From contig JAEYPB010000059.1 of assembly GCA_023411175.1 (NCBI GenBank), positions 1-9,284 of the forward strand: DNA of 9,284 nucleotides, in the 5' to 3' direction. The notes beneath the pieces are model-generated. The model was not told where the DNA came from. It searched no databases and saw only the letters and a list, made by a program, of their open reading frames with translations. The translations under genes were made by a program, and so were the position numbers. Source of the stretch: Bacillota bacterium. Lineage in GTDB: Bacteria; Bacillota; Clostridia; Christensenellales; Aristaeellaceae. Of the stretch, positions 1 through 7,097 are shown in pieces. How positions within the stretch are numbered: the first letter of the stretch is position 1; every line of letters starts with the position of its first letter.

Positions 1-540
1 AGCGATTCTTCCGGCCCTCGTGCAGAGGGAAAGCCAGAGCGCCCCGCGTTCAATCGCGGACAGGGCGCGCCCGGCGGCAACCGCCCCGGCTTCAAGAAGG
101 ATGTCCCTGCACCCGGATCGGAAGGCAGGCCCGCGCGCCCCGCGTTTAACCGCGGACAGGGCGCGCCCGGCGGCAACCGTCCCGGCTTCAAGAAGGATGC
201 CCCCGCCCCCGGCGCGGAGGGCAGGCCTTCGCGCCCCGCGTTCAATCGCGGACAGGGCGCACCCGGCGGCAACCGCCCAGGCTTCAAGAGCGATTCTTCC
301 GGCCCTCGTGCAGAGGGAAAGCCAGAGCGCCCCGCGTTCAATCGCGGACAGGGCGCGCCCGGCGGCAACCGCCCCGGCTTCAAGAGCGATTCTTCCGGTC
401 CTCGTGCAGAGGGAAAGCCAGAGCGCCCCGCGTTTAACCGCGGACAGGGCGCACCCGGCGGCAACCGCCCCGGCTTCAAGAAGGATTCATCCGCGCCCGG
501 CGCGAGGCGCGGCTTTAAACCCGGCGCGAACAACCGCAAG
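1..540 (+). repeat. 96-bp in-frame tandem repeats encoding a Gly/Arg/Pro/Asn-rich tail of RsmB
   Basis: Five full head-to-tail units of exactly 96 bp (32 codons) begin at 1, 97, 193, 289 and 385, followed by a decayed partial copy from 481 to about 540. The array is probably longer, since it is already in register at the first base of the window. Each unit ends in the invariant 19-residue core RPAFNRGQGAPGGNRPGFK. The 13 residues before it come in two types: SDSSGPRAEGKPE (units 1, 4, 5) and KD(V/A)PAPG(S/A)EGRP(A/S) (units 2, 3). Units 1 and 4 are identical over all 96 bases. Units 4 and 5 differ at four bases, all synonymous. The peptide is basic, with no hydrophobic core, so it is expected to be disordered. 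It is translated in the frame of the downstream methyltransferase. Confidence 0.93.
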
Positions 541-1914
541 GATGCGCCCGCAGGCGACAAGCCGTCAAAGCCCCTCGGCGCGGACGCCCGGCGCATCGCG
601 CTGGACGCGCTTCTCGACGTCGCCGCTTCCGGCGCGTACTCCACGCTGTCTCTGGACGGACACCTTCGCAAGAGCCGCATCGATCCGCAGGACAAGCGGC
701 TGGCTACGATGATCTTCTACACCGCCCTTGAAAACCGCCTGAAGATCGATTACGCGCTGAAGCAGTTTGTGGAGAAGATGCCCGACCAGAAGGTTGAGTG
801 CATCCTGCACATCGCGGCGGCGCAGCTGCTTCTGATGAACAAGATTCCCGATTATGCGGCGGTGGACGCGGCGGTCAATCAGACGCGCGCGCTGGAACGC
901 GAGCCCTACGTGGGGCTCGTCAACGGTTCGCTGCGCACCCTCATCCGCGCCCGAGATGCGGGCGAGATCAAGTGGCCCGACCGGAGCAATCCGCTCCATT
1001 ATCTCTCCGTAATGCATTCGCTGCCGGAGGCGCTGGCCGCGAAGCTGATCGACGATTACGGCCTCGAGGAGGCCGAGCGCATCATCGCCTACCGGCCGGA
1101 ACTGCGCACCGAGACCGTGCGCCCCAACCTGACGCAGATGAGCCCGGAGTCCTTCGAGTCCTACGGCCGGGAGAAGGGCTGGGCGATTGATAAAGGCGTC
1201 GCCCCCGTCGCCTTCCGGCTGACCCGCCCCGGCGATCTGACCGGCGACCCAGACTACAAGGCCGGCCTCTTCAGCGTGCAGGGTGAGGGCTCGATGCTGG
1301 CGGCGCTGGCGCTGGAGCCCCGGCGCGCCGGAAACTATCTGGACGCCTGCGCCGCGCCGGGCGGAAAATCCGCGCTGATCGCCGAGATCATGCAGCTGAC
1401 CGGCCGCGTTCAGTCCTGGGACGTGCACGCCCACCGGGTGGAGCTGATCCAGGCCACCAAGAAGCGGCTGCGCCTGGACAACCTGCGCCCGGCCCAGCGG
1501 GACGCCGCCGTCCGCCGGGAGGATCTGGACGCCGCCTTTGACGGCGTGCTCATCGACGCGCCCTGCTCGGGCCTGGGCGTCATGCACGACAAACCCGACA
1601 TCAAATACCGGGTCAGCGAGGCCGACCTCGTCAGCCTGCCGGAGCTTCAAAAGCGCATCCTCGACGCCTGCGCGCCCTACGTCGCACCGGGCGGGCTGCT
1701 CGTCTACGCCACCTGTACGATCCTGAAGGACGAAAACGAACGGCAGGTTCGGGATTTCCTGCGCCGCCATCCGGAATTTGAGCCGGAGACCGGCACCGCC
1801 TACCTGCCGGAGCCGCTAAGACCCCTCGCCATGGACGGCATGGCGCAGCTTCAGGCCTACCAGTGGGACGCCGAGGGCTTCTTCATCGCCCGGATGCGAA
1901 GGAAAAAGCCATGA
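1..1914 (+). CDS. rsmB: 16S rRNA (cytosine-C5) methyltransferase RsmB with N-terminal repeat extension (5' end outside window)
   Basis: RsmB makes m5C967 (E. coli numbering) in 16S rRNA using SAM. The frame is open from base 1 to the TGA at 1912-1914 (637 visible residues). Layout: a repeat tail (about residues 1-180), a NusB-like RNA-binding domain starting near ADARRIALDALL (about residue 194), then the Rossmann methyltransferase domain. Visible motifs are the SAM loop LDACAAPGGKS (1339-1371), DAPCSGLG with its cysteine at 1564, and YATCTI with the expected nucleophilic cysteine at 1714. The ATG at 709 cannot be the real start because it would delete the first helices of the NusB domain. 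No in-frame ATG, GTG or TTG occurs between 1 and 708, so translation must start left of the window and run through the repeats. The part without the tail (about 445 aa) matches the normal family length. Its stop overlaps rlmN as ATGA. The tail is unusual; an RNA-binding or condensate-type role is inference only. Confidence 0.93.
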   Translation, partial: SDSSGPRAEGKPERPAFNRGQGAPGGNRPGFKKDVPAPGSEGRPARPAFNRGQGAPGGNRPGFKKDAPAPGAEGRPSRPAFNRGQGAPGGNRPGFKSDSSGPRAEGKPERPAFNRGQGAPGGNRPGFKSDSSGPRAEGKPERPAFNRGQGAPGGNRPGFKKDSSAPGARRGFKPGANNRKDAPAGDKPSKPLGADARRIALDALLDVAASGAYSTLSLDGHLRKSRIDPQDKRLATMIFYTALENRLKIDYALKQFVEKMPDQKVECILHIAAAQLLLMNKIPDYAAVDAAVNQTRALEREPYVGLVNGSLRTLIRARDAGEIKWPDRSNPLHYLSVMHSLPEALAAKLIDDYGLEEAERIIAYRPELRTETVRPNLTQMSPESFESYGREKGWAIDKGVAPVAFRLTRPGDLTGDPDYKAGLFSVQGEGSMLAALALEPRRAGNYLDACAAPGGKSALIAEIMQLTGRVQSWDVHAHRVELIQATKKRLRLDNLRPAQRDAAVRREDLDAAFDGVLIDAPCSGLGVMHDKPDIKYRVSEADLVSLPELQKRILDACAPYVAPGGLLVYATCTILKDENERQVRDFLRRHPEFEPETGTAYLPEPLRPLAMDGMAQLQAYQWDAEGFFIARMRRKKP

Positions 1915-2954
1915 CGGACCTGCTCTCCATGACGCCGGAGGAGCTCTCCGCCTTCGTCAAGGGGCTGGGGCTGCCCGCCTTCCGCGCCAAACAGCTCCAC
2001 GGATGGCTCCTGCGCGGCGAGGATTTCGCGGCCATGACAAACCTCCCGGAGCCTTTGCGCGCCGCGCTTTCCGAAAAGGCCGCCGCGCAGCCGGTGGCGA
2101 TCCTTAAATCCATTCGCTCGAAGATCGACGAGACGGAAAAGCTCCTCTACCGCCTTTCGGATGGCAACATCATCGAGGGCGTCGTGATGCGCTACCGCCA
2201 CGGCGACACGCTGTGCGTATCAACCCAGGTGGGCTGCCGGATGGGCTGCGCCTTCTGCGCGTCCACGCTGGGCGGCCTCGTGCGCAACCTCACCCCCGGC
2301 GAGCTGTTGGGGCAGATCGTACAGGTGGACAGGATGCTGCGCCCGGAGGGCCGCCGCGTGCACAACGTGGTCTTGATGGGCAGCGGCGAACCGCTGGACA
2401 ACTACGAAAACGTGGTGAAATTCCTGCGCCTCGCCACCGACGAAAAGGGACTCAACCTGTCCGCGCGGGGCATCTCGCTCTCCACCTGCGGCCTGGTGCC
2501 GGGCATCCGCCGCCTCGCGGACGAGGGCATTCCGGTGACGCTCTCGGTCTCCCTCCATGCGCCGGACGACGAGACGCGCAAAATCCTGATGCCGGTGGCA
2601 AACGCCTACGCGATCGACGACATCCTCGCCGCCTGCCGGTACTACATCGAGAAGACCGGACGCAGGGTGATCTTCGAATACGCGCTGGCGGGAAACGTCA
2701 ACTGCGACGTGCGCCACGCCGACCTCCTGGCACAGAAGCTGCGCGGCATGCAGTGCCACGTCAACCTGATCCCGCTCAATCACGTTCAGGAGAGCGCCCT
2801 TGAGCCGCCGCCCCCCGGCGCGGTGGAGGCGTTTCTTGCAAGACTGACCCTCCGGCACATCTCCGCCACCCGCCGGCGCGAGATGGGCGACGACATCGAA
2901 GGCGCCTGCGGCCAACTGCGCAGGCGCGTACTGGAAGAGGTGAATCCGTCGTGA
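1911..2954 (+). CDS. rlmN: Dual-specificity 23S rRNA A2503 / tRNA A37 C2-methyltransferase RlmN
   Basis: A radical SAM enzyme that places a C2 methyl group on adenine 2503 of 23S rRNA and, in characterised members, on A37 of some tRNAs. From the ATG at 1911 the protein has 347 residues, normal for the family. It carries the radical SAM cluster motif CRMGCAFC (C109, C113, C116), the upstream resolving cysteine C102, the SAM-binding GSGEPLDN (157-164), and the C-terminal methyl-carrying cysteine C333 in GDDIEGACGQLR. Both cysteines of the ping-pong methyl transfer mechanism are therefore present. An in-frame ATG at 1863 lies inside rsmB and lacks a suitable ribosome site. The ATG at 1911 has AAGGA 7 bases upstream and overlaps the rsmB stop as ATGA, so it is preferred. 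It overlaps the phosphatase gene by 4 bases. Confidence 0.97.
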   Translation: MTDLLSMTPEELSAFVKGLGLPAFRAKQLHGWLLRGEDFAAMTNLPEPLRAALSEKAAAQPVAILKSIRSKIDETEKLLYRLSDGNIIEGVVMRYRHGDTLCVSTQVGCRMGCAFCASTLGGLVRNLTPGELLGQIVQVDRMLRPEGRRVHNVVLMGSGEPLDNYENVVKFLRLATDEKGLNLSARGISLSTCGLVPGIRRLADEGIPVTLSVSLHAPDDETRKILMPVANAYAIDDILAACRYYIEKTGRRVIFEYALAGNVNCDVRHADLLAQKLRGMQCHVNLIPLNHVQESALEPPPPGAVEAFLARLTLRHISATRRREMGDDIEGACGQLRRRVLEEVNPS

Positions 2955-3667
2955 AGGCCTATGCGGCAACGCACGTTGGCAGGGTACGCCCCACCAACGA
3001 AGACGCCTATTACCTCCCCGGAGACGGGGAGGCCTTTGCCGCGGTTGCCGACGGCATGGGCGGGCACCAGGCGGGCGAAGTGGCCAGCGCCATCGCCATC
3101 CGGGAATTCACCGGCGAGATCCGCGGCAAGACCCCTTCGGAGGATGTGCTCAAGGAGGCCGTGCGCCGCGCCAACGCCGCCATCTACGAAGAGGGAACCC
3201 GCGACCCGTCCAAGCGCGGCATGGGTACCACGCTGACGGCGCTGTGGTACGACACCGACAACGTGTATTTGACCCACGTGGGCGACAGCCGCGCCTACCT
3301 CTTGCGAAACCGCGCGCTGATGCAGCTTTCCAACGACCATTCGCTGGTGGGCGAGCTTCTGGCGCTGGGCGAAATCACGGCCGAGCAGGCGCTGAGCCAC
3401 CCCCAGCGCAATTTCATCACCCGGGCGCTGGGCACCAGCCGCAAGACCGAGCCGGACATCCTGCACCTGGACTTTCAGCCCGGCGACGCGTGGCTTTTGT
3501 GCTCCGACGGCCTGACCAACCACCTGCGCACCGCCGAGATTGCGGAGGTGCTGCTGCGCGACATCTCCTGGCCGGACAAGCTGAAGGCGCTGATCGATAC
3601 GGCGCTTGAGCGCGGCGGCCGCGACAACATCACCACCGTGGCCGTCACCAGGGAGGCGATCGTATGA
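2951..3667 (+). CDS. prpC: PP2C-family Ser/Thr protein phosphatase (PrpC/Stp)
   Basis: A metal-dependent (Mn/Mg) phosphatase that removes phosphate from proteins modified by the partner kinase encoded next door. It has 238 residues, the usual size of bacterial stand-alone PP2C enzymes. The full motif series is present: GRVRPTNEDAYY (metal ligand D18), VADGMGGHQAGE (D34, G35), GMGTTL, THVGDSRAYL (D112), NDHSLV, ITRALG, LLCSDGLTN (D186) and RGGRDNIT (D225). It is soluble, with no signal peptide or membrane segment. The start is GTG, overlapping the rlmN stop as GTGA, with GAGGTGA 7 bases upstream. It overlaps prkC as ATGA, so the kinase and its opposing phosphatase should be made in a coupled way. 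Confidence 0.97.
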   Translation: MKAYAATHVGRVRPTNEDAYYLPGDGEAFAAVADGMGGHQAGEVASAIAIREFTGEIRGKTPSEDVLKEAVRRANAAIYEEGTRDPSKRGMGTTLTALWYDTDNVYLTHVGDSRAYLLRNRALMQLSNDHSLVGELLALGEITAEQALSHPQRNFITRALGTSRKTEPDILHLDFQPGDAWLLCSDGLTNHLRTAEIAEVLLRDISWPDKLKALIDTALERGGRDNITTVAVTREAIV

Positions 3668-5487
3668 ACGAGCGCATCCTTTCCGGCCGGTACATCCTGA
3701 ACGAAATCATCGGCACCGGCGGCATGGCGGTGGTCTACCGCGCCTGGGACCGGGCCGAGCTGCGCGAGGTCGCCGTCAAGGTGCTCCGCAGCGAATACTC
3801 CGAGGACGAGGAATTCATCCGCCGCTTCAACAACGAGGCGCGCGCCGCCGCGCAGATGTCCCACCCCAACATCGTGGGCATGTACGACGTGGGCCAGGAC
3901 GGCGACAGCCGCTACATCGTCATGGAGTACGTCAAGGGGCGCACGCTGAAGGATGTCATCCGCCAGAGCGGGCGGCTGAAGCCCCAGCGCGCGGTGCAGA
4001 TGGCGCTTCGCATCCTGGCGGCGATGGATCACGCCCACAAGAGCCACATCGTGCACCGGGACATCAAGCCCCAGAACATCCTGGTGGACGCCGAGGGCAC
4101 CGTCAAGGTGGCGGACTTCGGCATCGCCCGCGCGATGAATTCCACCACCCAGACCTATACCGATTCCAACAACGTCATGGGCTCGGTGCACTACTTCTCG
4201 CCGGAGCAGGCCTCCGGCCAGATGGCGGACGAAAAGAGCGACCTGTACTCCGTCGGCGTGGTGCTGTACGAAATGGTCACAGGACAGGTGCCCTTCGACG
4301 GTGAGACGGCGGTTTCCGTCGCGCTCAAGCACGTGCAGGAGCCGCCCAAGAGCACCCGGCTGATCGAGCCGCAGGTCTCAAAGGGACTGGACGAGGTCAT
4401 CCTGAAGTCGCTGGACAAGGAGGCCTCCCGCCGCTACCAGACCGCCGCCGACATGGCCGCCGATCTGAAGCGGGCCATCAAGAGCCCCAAGGGTGGCTTT
4501 GTCGCCACCCAGCCGGAGTCGGCCTCCCGGGCGGAGCGCCGCAAAAAGCGGCAGCAGACGACAAAGCGCCTGCGCAAATACGCGATCATTGCGGGCGCGG
4601 TCATCCTGCTCGCCGCCCTCGCCTACTACGGCGTAATGCTCTACAACAGCCTCTTCGCGCGGGTGCGCGTGCCCAACCTGGTCATGCTGGACCTAGAAAC
4701 CGCCGTGGCGGATCTCAAGGAGCTGGGGCTCACCTACACCATCGACGAGCGCCACAACGACGAGGTCAGCATGGGCGTCGTCACCGCGCAGTACCCGGAG
4801 CCGGATACCGCCTCGATGCCGGGCGCCCGCGTGCAGCTGACCGTAAGCCTTGGCAAGGAAAAGCTGATGATGCCAAAGCTCCTCGAACTCACCCGCTCCG
4901 AGGCAGTGCACATCATCGAGGACAACGACCTGGTGCTGGGCGAGGTGAAGCTGGTCATCTCCCCGTCCCCGCCGGGCACCGTCGTGGAGCAGAGCCCCGC
5001 CGTCAACGAATGGGTGAAGCCGAGCGACGTGGTGAGCCTCACCATCAGCGGCGAAAGCGCGCCGATGCCGGAGCTGATCGGTTATACGCTGAATGAAGCC
5101 AAGTCGCTCCTGGTGGCCGCGGGCTTCGCGCTGGGCAATGTGACCGAAGCCGACAGCGAAGAGCCGGAGGGTTCCGTCATCGCCCAAAGCATTCAGCCGG
5201 AGGTGGCCTCGCTGCTCTCGACGCCGGTGGATCTCACCATCAGCCGCGTGACCGTGCCGGTCTACCGGGCGACGACTTCCATCACCATCGTGGTGCCCGC
5301 CGAGGGCGCGAAGGTCAACTGCACCGTAGAGGAATCAAGCGGCGAGCGCGAGGTGTACGGCGAGACCCTCGAAGGCGGCGAGCACACCATCAAGCTGACG
5401 CTGGAATCCCCGGAACCAGGCGCGCACACGGTGCGCGTATACATCAGCGGCGAACTCGCCGCGGAAAAGGATCTGATCTTCGAGTGA
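3664..5487 (+). CDS. prkC: Membrane Ser/Thr kinase PrkC/Stk with three PASTA domains
   Basis: A eukaryotic-like kinase that senses muropeptides or lipid II outside the cell and phosphorylates cytoplasmic proteins; Firmicutes homologues control growth, cell wall metabolism, translation factors and spore germination. The 607 residues show a kinase domain (about 8-272) with GTGGMAVV loop, VAVK lysine K39, E58, HRDIKPQN (D133, N138), DFG (151-153) and a Thr/Ser-rich activation loop (160-170). A basic juxtamembrane stretch (289-305) precedes one membrane span (about 306-325). Three extracellular PASTA repeats follow at about 335-397, 401-463 and 467-528, then a beta-rich C-terminal domain (about 530-607). 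All catalytic residues are present. The start ATG has GGGAGG 7 bases upstream and overlaps prpC. In B. subtilis the GTPase encoded next (RsgA/CpgA) is a PrkC substrate, which gives this order functional sense. Confidence 0.97.
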   Translation: MNERILSGRYILNEIIGTGGMAVVYRAWDRAELREVAVKVLRSEYSEDEEFIRRFNNEARAAAQMSHPNIVGMYDVGQDGDSRYIVMEYVKGRTLKDVIRQSGRLKPQRAVQMALRILAAMDHAHKSHIVHRDIKPQNILVDAEGTVKVADFGIARAMNSTTQTYTDSNNVMGSVHYFSPEQASGQMADEKSDLYSVGVVLYEMVTGQVPFDGETAVSVALKHVQEPPKSTRLIEPQVSKGLDEVILKSLDKEASRRYQTAADMAADLKRAIKSPKGGFVATQPESASRAERRKKRQQTTKRLRKYAIIAGAVILLAALAYYGVMLYNSLFARVRVPNLVMLDLETAVADLKELGLTYTIDERHNDEVSMGVVTAQYPEPDTASMPGARVQLTVSLGKEKLMMPKLLELTRSEAVHIIEDNDLVLGEVKLVISPSPPGTVVEQSPAVNEWVKPSDVVSLTISGESAPMPELIGYTLNEAKSLLVAAGFALGNVTEADSEEPEGSVIAQSIQPEVASLLSTPVDLTISRVTVPVYRATTSITIVVPAEGAKVNCTVEESSGEREVYGETLEGGEHTIKLTLESPEPGAHTVRVYISGELAAEKDLIFE

Positions 5488-6371
5488 CGGCACAAATGGA
5501 AGGCCTGGTCACAAAAGGCATTGGGGGCTTCTACACCGTTCTCTCGGAAGGCGGCACGAGCCACACGCTGCGCGCGCAGAGCAAGATCCGCCGCCAGAAG
5601 CTGAAGCCGATGGTGGGCGACCACATCCTCTTCCAGCCCGCCGCGGAGGGCGAGGAGGGCTGGATGGTCGCCATCCTACCCCGGAAGAACAGCCTCTTGC
5701 GCCCGCCGGTGTCGAACATCGACGTGGCGGTGCTGGTGGTCGCCGCAGCCTCCCCCGATCCGGACCTCCTGCTCCTCGACCGGATGCTGGTAGCCGCGCG
5801 GCAGGCGGGCATTTCGCCGGTGGTGGCGGTCAACAAGCGCGATCTTGCGCCGGAAAGGGCGGACGGGATCCTCGCCGCCTGCCGGAAGGCTGCGGACGGG
5901 GCATTCGCCGTCTGCGCCAGGAGCGGCGAGGGCATAGACGCGCTCCGGGACGCGCTTCAGGGCAGCGTACACGCGCTGGCCGGGCAGTCCGGCGCGGGCA
6001 AATCCACGCTGATCAACGCGCTCTACGGCTTTACGCTCGTCACCGGGCAGGTCTCCCGCATAGAGCGCGGGCGGCACACCACCCGGCATTCGGAGCTGAT
6101 CGGCCTTCCCGGCGGCGGCATGGTGCTGGATACCCCCGGCTTCAGCCTGCTGGAGAGCGACCTGATCGAGCCGATCCATCTCAAGGATTACTACCCCGAA
6201 TTCGCCCCCTTCGAGGGGGAATGCCGCTTCAGCCCCTGCGCCCACGCGTCGGAACCCGGCTGCGCGGTGCGTGACGCGGTCAAACGCGGGGAGATTGACG
6301 CTGGCCGGCACGAGCGCTACCGGCAGCTGTTTGAAGAAATGACGAAAAGGTGGAAAGAACGCTATGATTAA
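5484..6371 (+). CDS. rsgA: Ribosome small-subunit-dependent GTPase RsgA (YloQ/CpgA)
   Basis: A circularly permuted GTPase that acts as a late checkpoint in 30S subunit assembly and is stimulated by the small subunit. It has 295 residues from the GTG at 5484. Order of parts: N-terminal OB-fold (about 5-75), then GTPase motifs in permuted order: G4 NKRD (117-120), G5 region CARSGEG (144-150), P-loop GQSGAGKS (167-174), TT of G2 (199-200), DTPG of G3 (216-219). A C-terminal zinc-finger domain carries C247, C252, H254 and C260. The GTG start gives the same 4-base overlap with prkC seen elsewhere in the operon. The ATG at 5496 yields MEGLVTKGIGGFY, closer to the usual family N-terminus, and is a serious alternative. 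Both have only weak ribosome sites. It overlaps rpe by 8 bases. Confidence 0.96.
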   Translation: MTAQMEGLVTKGIGGFYTVLSEGGTSHTLRAQSKIRRQKLKPMVGDHILFQPAAEGEEGWMVAILPRKNSLLRPPVSNIDVAVLVVAAASPDPDLLLLDRMLVAARQAGISPVVAVNKRDLAPERADGILAACRKAADGAFAVCARSGEGIDALRDALQGSVHALAGQSGAGKSTLINALYGFTLVTGQVSRIERGRHTTRHSELIGLPGGGMVLDTPGFSLLESDLIEPIHLKDYYPEFAPFEGECRFSPCAHASEPGCAVRDAVKRGEIDAGRHERYRQLFEEMTKRWKERYD

Positions 6372-7026
6372 GGTTGCCGCTTCCATTCTGGCCGCAGATT
6401 TTTTAAAGCTGGGTGAGGAGATTGACCGCGCCGCGGACGCAGGCGCCGAATGGCTGCACTTTGATGTGATGGACGGCATGTTCGTGCCCAACATCTCCTT
6501 CGGGCCGACCGTGCTCGAGGCCGCCGTCCGCAGCGGCCGCCTGCCCTGCGATGTGCACCTGATGATCGAATCCCCGGAGCGCTACATTGAAACTTTCGCC
6601 CGGGCCGGGGCCAGGGTCATCACCGTCCACGCCGAAGCCACCCATCACTTAAACCGTGCGCTCCACCAGATCCGCGAGTGCGGCTGCCTCGCGGGGGTTT
6701 CGATGAATCCCGCCACCCCGCCGGACGTCCTTCGCTACCTGCTGGGCGATTTCGACCTGGCGCTGGTCATGACGGTAAACCCCGGCTTCGGCGGGCAGAA
6801 GCTGATCCCGGCCGCCGCGGCCAAAGTGGGCGAAATCAACCGGATGCTCACCGAGGCGGGCGTCACCGCCGAAATCGAGGTGGACGGCGGCGTGGATCTG
6901 GCGACCGCGCCCAAGCTCGTCCGCCAGGGCGCGACGGTGCTGGTGGCAGGCTCCGCGTTGTTCGGCTCGCCGAACGCGGCGGAATTCGTGGAAAACCTCA
7001 AAAAGCTGGGTCAGGCGCAGGTGTAA
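6364..7026 (+). CDS. rpe: Ribulose-phosphate 3-epimerase
   Basis: Interconverts D-ribulose 5-phosphate and D-xylulose 5-phosphate in the non-oxidative pentose phosphate pathway, in the cytoplasm. The 220 residues form the expected TIM barrel, of usual length. Visible key residues are S7 (ASILAADF), H32 and D34 with M36 in LHFDVMDGMFVPN, H65 in CDVHLMIE, the phosphate-loop segment MTVNPGFGGQKLIP (136-149), and the second catalytic aspartate D174 in EIEVDGGV followed by the AGSALF phosphate-binding turn (195-200). It starts inside the end of rsgA; AAGGTGG lies 10 bases upstream. It is the last gene of the operon. The thiamine pyrophosphokinase gene (thiN) that often follows in Firmicutes is not here. 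Confidence 0.97.
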   Translation: MIKVAASILAADFLKLGEEIDRAADAGAEWLHFDVMDGMFVPNISFGPTVLEAAVRSGRLPCDVHLMIESPERYIETFARAGARVITVHAEATHHLNRALHQIRECGCLAGVSMNPATPPDVLRYLLGDFDLALVMTVNPGFGGQKLIPAAAAKVGEINRMLTEAGVTAEIEVDGGVDLATAPKLVRQGATVLVAGSALFGSPNAAEFVENLKKLGQAQV

Positions 7027-7049
7027 CCGCCGAACCTGACACATAAAAC

Positions 7050-7083
7050 TGACCGGGCGGGGATGATCGTCCCCGCCCGGTCA
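7050..7083. terminator. Shared hairpin terminator between convergent genes
   Basis: A perfect 14-bp, GC-rich stem (7050-7063 with 7070-7083) closes on a 6-base loop. It lies 23 bases after the rpe stop and 14 bases beyond the stop of the convergent - strand gene. Read on the - strand the stem is followed at once by GTTTTA, a short U tract. Read on the + strand the downstream sequence is only modestly T-rich. It probably ends transcription from both sides, more cleanly for the - strand gene. Confidence 0.85.
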
Positions 7084-7097
7084 CGGTTTCCAAATTT

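Noticed and set aside
1..480. Tandem repeats as a possible CRISPR array or noncoding satellite
   Set aside because: Units are contiguous with no unique spacers, are exactly 32 codons long, and are in frame with rsmB with synonymous-only variation in the core, so they are coding repeats.
20..712. 230-residue open frame in another + frame across the repeats
   Set aside because: A 96-bp repeat without stops keeps all frames open; this frame gives a Arg/Ala/Pro-rich product without family features and conflicts with the rsmB frame.
565..1770. 401-residue open frame on the - strand opposite rsmB
   Set aside because: It lies antisense to clear rsmB motifs and has low-complexity content typical of shadow frames in GC-rich genes.
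1863..1910. Upstream ATG extending rlmN by 16 residues
   Set aside because: It lies within the conserved end of rsmB and lacks a ribosome site, while the ATG at 1911 has AAGGA and the ATGA overlap.
709..1914. Short rsmB starting at the ATG at 709
   Set aside because: It would begin inside the NusB-like domain and lose its conserved first helices (the ADARRIALDALL segment encoded just upstream).
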